Part shown: positions 42,962 to 48,013 of the stretch, in pieces | Layout: each line of letters opens with the position of its first letter | How positions within the stretch are numbered: the stretch's first letter is position 1 | Origin: Acidobacteriota bacterium | GTDB lineage: Bacteria; Acidobacteriota; Terriglobia; Terriglobales; Acidobacteriaceae | Reading direction: 5' to 3' | Assembly (NCBI GenBank): GCA_021804965.1 | Contig: JAJZGG010000011.1 | Span: forward strand, 1 to 48,013 | DNA: 48,013 bases | Program-made: the position numbers and the translations under genes | The notes under the pieces: model-generated | What the model saw: only the letters and a program-made list of their open reading frames with translations | Told to the model about the DNA's origin: nothing | Database searches by the model: none

Positions 42962-44845
42962 CTACTCGACGGTGACGGACTTGGCCAGGTTGCGGGGCTG
43001 GTCCACATCGCAGCCGCGACGCACGGCAATGTGGTAGGCCAGCAGCTGCAGCGGCACAATCTCCAGCAGCGGCAGCAGCATCTCCGGCGCGCGCGGAATC
43101 TCGATCACGCGCTCGGCCAGGGTGGCAATCTCGCCCTGTCCTTCGACGGCCACGGCAATCACGCGTCCGCTGCGCGCGGAGACCTCCTGCAGATTCGAGA
43201 GGGTTTTTTCGTAGCGCAGGCGGGAGCCGGCATCGTCGGCATCCTGGGTGGCCAGCACCACGACCGGAAGCTGCTCGTCGATGAGTGCGTTGGGTCCGTG
43301 CTTCATCTCGCCGGCCGGGTAGCCCTCGGCGTGAATGTAGCTGATCTCCTTCAGCTTGAGTGCGCCTTCGAGCGCGATGGGGTAGTGAATGCCGCGGCCC
43401 AGGTAGAGAAAATCGCGCACCTGCCCGAACTCCCTGGCCAGCTCCTCGCACTGGGCGGAGATGCGCGGCAGCATCTCTTCGATCCGCGCCGGAATCCGTC
43501 CCAGCTCCTCGACCAGCCGCAGGCTTTCGGCTTCACCAAGGGTGCCGCGGGCCTGCGCCAGTCGCAGGGCAAAGAGCAGCAGCGCGGTGATCTGTGCGGT
43601 GAAGGCCTTGGTGGAGGCCACGCCGATCTCCGGGCCGGCATGGGTCACGATGGTGCCGGTGGCCTCGCGCGTGACCATGGCGCCGACCACGTTGCAGATG
43701 GCCACGGTCTTCAGCCCGAGCGCGATCATCTCCCGCTGCGCGGCCAGCGTGTCGGCGGTTTCGCCGGACTGGGTGATGACCATGCCCAGCGCGTTGGGGT
43801 CGGCCAGCGGCGAGCGATAGCGATACTCGCTGGCGTAGTCCACCTCGACCGGAATGCGTGCCAGCCGCTCGATCATGTACTTGCCGGTGATGGCCGCGTG
43901 CCAGCTGGTGCCGCAGGCGGCAATCTGGATCGAGGAGATGGCGCGAAGCTGGGCCTCGCTGAGTCCGGTTTCCTCCAGGAAGACGCGGCCGGTTTCCTGC
44001 GAGACGCGCGCCATCGTGGTCTCGCGAATGGCCCGCGGCTGCTCCCAGATTTCCTTGAGCATGAAGTGCTTGAAGCCGCCTTTTTCCGCCTGAATCGGAT
44101 CCCAGGTGATGCGCTGCAGGCGGCGGGTCACGGGCTGGCCGTCAAAGTCGGTGAGCGTGACGCCGCTCGGGGTCAGCACGGCCATGTCGCCGTCGTTCAG
44201 AAAGTAGAGGTCGCGGGTATGATGCAGGATTCCGGGCACGTCGGAGGCGATGAAACACTCGCCCTCGCCCACGCCGATGACGACCGGCGGACCCATGCGT
44301 GCGGCCACAATCTTGTCCGGCTCCGTGCTGCTGAGCACGCCCAGGGCAAAGGCTCCGCTGAGCCGGCGGACAGCGCGACGGACGGCATCCTCGAGCGTGA
44401 GCCGGGTGCCGTTTTTCTCCGCATCCTGCAGCACCTGTTCGATCAGGTGGGCGATGATCTCGGTATCGGTTTCGGTGGCGAAGAGGTGGCCCTGTGCGGT
44501 CAGCTCATGCTTGAGCTCCAGGTAGTTTTCGACGATGCCGTTGTGAACCACCACCAGCCGGCCGGAGCAGTCGCGGTGCGGATGGGCATTCTCTTCCGTG
44601 GGGCGGCCGTGGGTGGCCCAGCGCGTGTGTCCAATGCCGTAGCTGCCCTCCAGCGGATGCGAGCGCAGAGCCTCTTCCATGTTGCGGAGCTTGCCGGGCG
44701 CGCGCAGAATGGCCAGCTTTTCCGCGCCGGCGCTGCCCACGGCAATGCCGGCCGAGTCATAGCCGCGATATTCGAGCCGCCGCAGCCCCTCGACGATGAT
44801 GGGGACGACGGCCTTTGGTCCTACATAGCCCACGATGCCGCACAT
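42962..44845 (-). CDS. glmS: glutamine-fructose-6-phosphate aminotransferase (isomerising) GlmS
   Basis: Makes glucosamine-6-phosphate from fructose-6-phosphate and glutamine, the first step to UDP-GlcNAc for peptidoglycan; 627 residues. The N-terminal glutaminase begins MCGIVGYVG with the catalytic cysteine in place and contains [26 protein letters not shown] and [10 protein letters not shown]. Two SIS domains follow ([41 protein letters not shown]). It ends [13 protein letters not shown], the typical C-terminus. No glmS ribozyme is visible upstream. The leader holds a degenerate repeat array (44865-44928). The gene lies 210 bp downstream of purS, same strand. Confidence 0.97.
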   Translation of the reverse strand: MCGIVGYVGPKAVVPIIVEGLRRLEYRGYDSAGIAVGSAGAEKLAILRAPGKLRNMEEALRSHPLEGSYGIGHTRWATHGRPTEENAHPHRDCSGRLVVVHNGIVENYLELKHELTAQGHLFATETDTEIIAHLIEQVLQDAEKNGTRLTLEDAVRRAVRRLSGAFALGVLSSTEPDKIVAARMGPPVVIGVGEGECFIASDVPGILHHTRDLYFLNDGDMAVLTPSGVTLTDFDGQPVTRRLQRITWDPIQAEKGGFKHFMLKEIWEQPRAIRETTMARVSQETGRVFLEETGLSEAQLRAISSIQIAACGTSWHAAITGKYMIERLARIPVEVDYASEYRYRSPLADPNALGMVITQSGETADTLAAQREMIALGLKTVAICNVVGAMVTREATGTIVTHAGPEIGVASTKAFTAQITALLLFALRLAQARGTLGEAESLRLVEELGRIPARIEEMLPRISAQCEELAREFGQVRDFLYLGRGIHYPIALEGALKLKEISYIHAEGYPAGEMKHGPNALIDEQLPVVVLATQDADDAGSRLRYEKTLSNLQEVSARSGRVIAVAVEGQGEIATLAERVIEIPRAPEMLLPLLEIVPLQLLAYHIAVRRGCDVDQPRNLAKSVTVE

Positions 44846-44864
44846 GGTTCCGTCCTCCGTTGCT

Positions 44865-44928
44865 GAATGCTCGGTGCGAAATGCTGGTGGCCGAATGCTG
44901 GTTACGGGATGCCCGGTCCGGAATCCCC
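44865..44928. repeat. degenerate 13-15-bp array in the glmS leader
   Basis: Units GAATGCTCGGTGC, GAAATGCTGGTGGCC, GAATGCTGGTTACGG, GATGCCCGGTCCG and a partial GAATCCCC follow one another, 20-84 bp upstream of the glmS start. Confidence 0.6.
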
Positions 44929-45030
44929 AAGAGCGAAATCCCTGCCCCGAAGGATACGGCAGCCTGCCCGACCTTGCCAGCAGAATGCAGAGCGGTTATC
45001 GGCAGTCTGCTCCGCGGACAGGCCGCACCA

Positions 45031-45072
45031 CTCCGCGATCACTACTCCGCGACCACTACTCCTCGATGCGGT
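45031..45072. repeat. 14-bp array across the purS stop codon
   Basis: CTCCGCGATCACTA (45031), CTCCGCGACCACTA (45045) and CTCCTCGATGCGGT (45059) are in exact register. The purS stop codon (45056-45058) lies in the second unit, so one unit is within coding sequence. Confidence 0.65.
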
Positions 45073-45301
45073 AGGTGAAATCCTCAATGACGGTGTTGGT
45101 GAGCACGTCGCGGGCAATGCGCTCCACCTCCGCGCGGGCTGCCTCCGGGGTGAGTCCGGGAGCCAGTGCGAGGGTGAAGAATTTCCCCTGCCGGACGCCC
45201 TGCACACTGCTGGTACCCATCTTGCGCAGCGCATTCTGGATGGTCTGGCCCTGTGGGTCCAGGACCGAGGTTTTCAGCGTGACATAGACATAAGCCTTCA
45301 T
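45056..45301 (-). CDS. purS: phosphoribosylformylglycinamidine synthase subunit PurS
   Basis: Small subunit of the PurSQL complex, fourth step of purine synthesis; 81 residues, usual size. The N-terminus MKAYVYVTLKTSVLDPQGQT and the core NALRKMGTSSVQGVRQGKFF match PurS, which bridges PurL and PurQ. purL and purQ are not adjacent in the window; purD is 2 kb away. The stop lies within a 14-bp tandem array. It diverges from ppa. Confidence 0.95.
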   Translation of the reverse strand: MKAYVYVTLKTSVLDPQGQTIQNALRKMGTSSVQGVRQGKFFTLALAPGLTPEAARAEVERIARDVLTNTVIEDFTYRIEE

Positions 45302-45433
45302 TTCTCGTAATTATAGTAGTCCGAGGGTATGCCGGCGGCGGGAACTGCCGGAGTGCCTTTTTTTGTCTGATCTTTTCCAGACTTTGCTGTTTCCCCAGAT
45401 GTATTCACCGCAACCCAGGAGAAAGCGTACCCC

Positions 45434-45979
45434 ATGATCAATTACCTCGAGCTGCCGGTCGGCGACAAGGCCCCGGAGGTCTTTCGCGTTGTGATCGAAA
45501 TTCCCAAGGAGGGCACCAACAAGTTCGAGTACGACAAGGAGTTGCATGTCTTCAAGCTGGACCGCAACCTCCACTCGCCGGTGCACTACCCGGGCGACTA
45601 CGGTTTTATTCCCTCCACGCTGAGCGATGATGGCGATCCGCTGGACGTGCTGGTGCTGGTGCCCACGCCGAGCTTTCCGGGCTGCGTGCAGGAGGTGCGT
45701 CCCATCGGGCTGCTGGAGATGCTGGACCAGGGCGTGCTGGATGAAAAGATTGTGGCCGTGGGCAAGAACAATCCCCGCTACGCCGATGTCTGGAATTACA
45801 CCGATGTCTACCCGCACATCCTGAAGGAAATCACCCACTTTTTTGCCATCTACAAGGATCTGGAAGGCAAGCGCGTGGAGGTGAAGGGCTGGCACGATGC
45901 CGCCTATGCCCGCGATCACGTGGTGCGCGCCATGAAGTGCTTCCAGGACGACAAGGCACGCAAGGCCGCCAAGGGCTAA
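45434..45979 (+). CDS. ppa: inorganic pyrophosphatase (family I)
   Basis: Splits pyrophosphate to two phosphates; 181 residues, typical soluble family I. Metal-binding signature DGDPLDVLVLVPTP is complete, with KFEYDKELHVFKLDR and VHYPGDYGFIPSTL upstream and the C-terminal VKGWHDAAYA. AGGAGAAAG lies upstream of ATG 45434, a slightly long spacing. It diverges from purS and is followed by a strong terminator. Confidence 0.97.
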   Translation: MINYLELPVGDKAPEVFRVVIEIPKEGTNKFEYDKELHVFKLDRNLHSPVHYPGDYGFIPSTLSDDGDPLDVLVLVPTPSFPGCVQEVRPIGLLEMLDQGVLDEKIVAVGKNNPRYADVWNYTDVYPHILKEITHFFAIYKDLEGKRVEVKGWHDAAYARDHVVRAMKCFQDDKARKAAKG

Positions 45980-46040
45980 AGGGCTCAGAGGCTGCGCAGC
46001 GACTGCACCGCAGCCCGCGCTGTTTCCCGCCGCAAACGCG

Positions 46041-46076
46041 AATTGGTCCGGCAAAGCGCCGGACCAATTCTGTTTT
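46041..46076 (+). terminator. Rho-independent terminator of ppa
   Basis: Perfect 12-bp stem AATTGGTCCGGC / GCCGGACCAATT with loop AAAGC, followed by CTGTTTTG. It may also serve the converging hydrolase gene. Confidence 0.85.
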
Positions 46077-46130
46077 GCAGGCAATTGCCCTGCCGCGGCA
46101 GGAGCGTAACGGGGACAGCAGGCGTCGGCC

Positions 46131-47012
46131 TTAGGGTGCAGGCTGCGCCAGTGCCTTGCGAATGCCGACATCGACCAGCGGATTCATGATCGCGTATCCG
46201 GCATGGTTGGGATGGACGCCATCGAGGCTGATGTTGGCAGGCAGACCGCCCTCGGGCGTGGCCATGGCCGTCCAGAAGTCCACGTAAACGATGCCGTGGC
46301 TGGCGGCATAGCTCTGAATCCACGCGTTCAGGGAGCGGATCTTTTCCGCCGGCTGCAGTCCGCGGTGCCAGGGAAAATCGGCGGCCGGAAGCACCGAGCA
46401 GAGCACCATGCGCAGGTGGTGGGCGCGGGCCATGTCGGCCATCGCGGCCAGATTGTTTTCGCTGTCCTGGAGCGTCATGGGGCCGGTGTTGCCGGCAATG
46501 TCATTGGTTCCTGCCATCAGCACGACAACCGACGGCTGCAGCTGCAGAACATCCGGATAGAAGCGCAGGACCATCTGCGGCGTGGTTTGTCCGCTGATGC
46601 CGCGGTTGATGCGGACCCAGGGCTGGCCCGGAAGCGTGGGAACAAAGGGCACGCCGTCATGCTGCCAGTTCTCGGTGATCGAGTCGCCGAGGAAGACGAT
46701 GCGGGTTTCCTGTGCCGCCGGAGCCGGCAGTGCCGCGTTCATGGCGCGGAAGCGCTCGAGCCACGGGAAGTCCTGCAGCAACTGCTGCTCGTGCTGGGCC
46801 TGCCAGCTGGCGGCCGGGGACTTTGGCGCTGCAGGGCGGGCTGCCGGTGCCATGGATGCCGAGCCGGGTGCCTGCACCTGCGCCTGTGCCATCGGCGTGA
46901 TGGTGATCGCGGCCGGCGTCTGGCCCTGGGCATGGGGTGCGAGCAGGACAGCGCTCAGCATCAGGCCAAACACCAGTGCCGCGCTGCCACTCTTCGATTG
47001 CTTCTGCTGCAT
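46131..47012 (-). CDS. secreted SGNH/GDSL-type hydrolase
   Basis: Exported esterase-like protein of 293 residues. A signal peptide (LVFGLMLSAVLLAPHAQG) is followed by an Ala/Pro/Gln-rich linker. The SGNH blocks are present: IVFLGDSITENW (nucleophile Ser), INRGISGQTT (Gly), LMAGTNDIAGN (Asn) and LDGVHPNHAGY (Asp-x-x-His). It probably deacetylates polysaccharide or acts as a lipase; the substrate is not known. The ribosome site AGGAGG is strong. It is transcribed in the same direction as purD, 98 bp downstream. Confidence 0.92.
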   Translation of the reverse strand: MQQKQSKSGSAALVFGLMLSAVLLAPHAQGQTPAAITITPMAQAQVQAPGSASMAPAARPAAPKSPAASWQAQHEQQLLQDFPWLERFRAMNAALPAPAAQETRIVFLGDSITENWQHDGVPFVPTLPGQPWVRINRGISGQTTPQMVLRFYPDVLQLQPSVVVLMAGTNDIAGNTGPMTLQDSENNLAAMADMARAHHLRMVLCSVLPAADFPWHRGLQPAEKIRSLNAWIQSYAASHGIVYVDFWTAMATPEGGLPANISLDGVHPNHAGYAIMNPLVDVGIRKALAQPAP

Positions 47013-47110
47013 GACTCCTCCTGGAGGGTGGGCTGGAATTCTATGGAGGGTAACTCCGGTTTGCGTTTCCGGCCTGCGACTTCGCGCTGCCGGAGGGCGA
47101 CTCTGCCGGA

Positions 47111-48013
47111 TCAGCGGTTGCTGCTCATCCGCCGCAGGGCGCGATGCGCAATGTCACGACGGAAATAGATTCCATCGAAGTGAATGCGGCTCATGGCCTC
47201 ATAGGCGCGCGTCAGGGCCTCCCGCAGGTCGCCGCCCGTGGCCGTCACGCCGAGCACGCGTCCGCCGGAGGTGACCAGCTGGTTGCCGCGCCGCGCCGTG
47301 CCGGAGTGGAAGACCACCACGCCTTCGACCTCGGCGGCCGCCTCCAGTCCCTGAATGGGCTTGCCGGACTCGAAGCTGCCCGGATAGCCGCCCGAGCTGG
47401 CAATCACGCAGACGCTTGCTCCGGGCCGCCACTGCAGCTGAACGGTGGAGAGTTTGCCATCGATGGCGGCATCGAGCACGTCGGCCAGATCGCTCTCCAA
47501 ACGGGCCAGAATCGCCTGCGTCTCCGGGTCGCCGAAGCGGGCGTTGAACTCCAGCACCTGAGGGCCGCGCGGCGTCATCATCAGCCCGATATAGAGCACG
47601 CCGCGGAAGGGAGTGCCTTCGCTGGCCATGCCGCGCAGCGTGGGCTCGGCAATATGCCGCACCACCCACTGGCGCATCTCCGCGTCCAGAATGGTGTCCG
47701 TCGAGTAGACACCCATGCCGCCGGTGTTGGGGCCGGTGTCGCCCTCGCCAATGCGTTTGTGGTCCTGCGCGGGAACCAGCGGCAGCGCCGTGGTGCCATC
47801 GCAGAGGCACAGGAAGCTGACCTCCTCACCGGTGAGGAACTCCTCAATGACCACCTGCCGCTCGCCTTCGATGCCGAGCAGTTCGCCGCTGAACAGACCG
47901 CGCGCAGCCTCCTCGGCGGCGCGGCGCGTCTGGCAGATGACCACACCCTTGCCGGCGGCCAGGCCGTCGGCCTTGACCACGATGGGGGCATGGAAGAGCT
48001 CCAGAGCCTTTTC
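47111..48013 (-). CDS. purD: phosphoribosylamine-glycine ligase PurD, partial
   Basis: ATP-grasp ligase of the second purine step (glycinamide ribonucleotide synthesis). About 300 C-terminal residues are visible and the N-terminus lies beyond the right edge. Motifs are VVKADGLAAGKGVVIC (ATP-grasp), VSFLCLCDGT, GEGDTGPNTGGMGVYSTD and VLEFNARFGDPETQAIL (metal and ATP residues), then the C-terminal GKPIQGLE. The frame is open to the edge (it begins Glu-Lys-Ala-Leu-Glu-Leu). The last residues (RALRRMSSNR) are non-conserved. Confidence 0.96.
   Translation of the reverse strand, partial: EKALELFHAPIVVKADGLAAGKGVVICQTRRAAEEAARGLFSGELLGIEGERQVVIEEFLTGEEVSFLCLCDGTTALPLVPAQDHKRIGEGDTGPNTGGMGVYSTDTILDAEMRQWVVRHIAEPTLRGMASEGTPFRGVLYIGLMMTPRGPQVLEFNARFGDPETQAILARLESDLADVLDAAIDGKLSTVQLQWRPGASVCVIASSGGYPGSFESGKPIQGLEAAAEVEGVVVFHSGTARRGNQLVTSGGRVLGVTATGGDLREALTRAYEAMSRIHFDGIYFRRDIAHRALRRMSSNR

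Noticed and set aside
44846-45055. glmS ribozyme or riboswitch upstream of glmS
   Set aside because: No conserved ribozyme core visible; the leader consists mainly of short degenerate repeats.

Overview
The window is a high-G+C chromosome segment, about 60-67% in the blocks I counted. It most likely comes from an Acidobacteriota bacterium of the Acidobacteriaceae/Terriglobales type. This is inferred from protein flavour (an Alternative Complex III operon, several acidobacterial-style secreted proteins of unknown function, many secreted glycoside hydrolases), not from a marker gene. Genes lie on both strands in short operons. No phage, transposase or CRISPR array is visible.

Layout: 1-5261 is the start of an Alternative Complex III operon (actA, actB, partial actC, minus strand), which carries electrons from quinol to oxidases or cytochromes. 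6001-9893 is a bufferin-type RiPP cluster: precursor peptide BufA, DUF692/MNIO enzyme BufB and partner BufC on the minus strand; DoxX, an ECF sigma factor and a zinc-binding anti-sigma on the plus strand. The intergenic region carries two divergent promoter-like copies of TGTAACC-N17-CTCAGA, so the cluster appears to be one sigma-controlled, probably copper- or stress-responsive regulon. 9946-12175 holds an aldehyde dehydrogenase and a nitroreductase. 12262-14068 is a low-G+C restriction-modification pair, a NotI-fold nuclease with an N6-adenine methyltransferase. 14100-16417 has three exported proteins of unknown function. 16783-18123 is a soluble PAS-PAS chemoreceptor.

18202-21414 is rsmG-parA-parB with three parS sites between parA and parB. 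Then come a membrane-anchored unknown, a low-G+C Mrr-type nuclease (22514-23446), a secreted GH5 enzyme with a LacI-type operator, an asparagine synthetase, an ArsB-family permease, a GH27 alpha-galactosidase, moaC, a MerR-TPR fusion, an ArnT/PMT-type glycosyltransferase, Ppx/GppA and SixA phosphatases, tRNA-Thr(CGU) next to a possible small RNA, a secreted unknown, a DJ-1/PfpI protein, an AsmA-like protein, a secreted GH13 alpha-glucosidase, a DUF2256 protein with glmS and purS, ppa, an SGNH hydrolase and partial purD.

Two structural themes go beyond gene content. Many gene edges carry short degenerate tandem arrays (unit 11-26 bp, 2-5 copies), each with its own unit sequence, in leaders or right at stop codons. 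A pair of inverted 36-bp REP-like palindromes with a compensatory stem change lies upstream of the GH5 gene.
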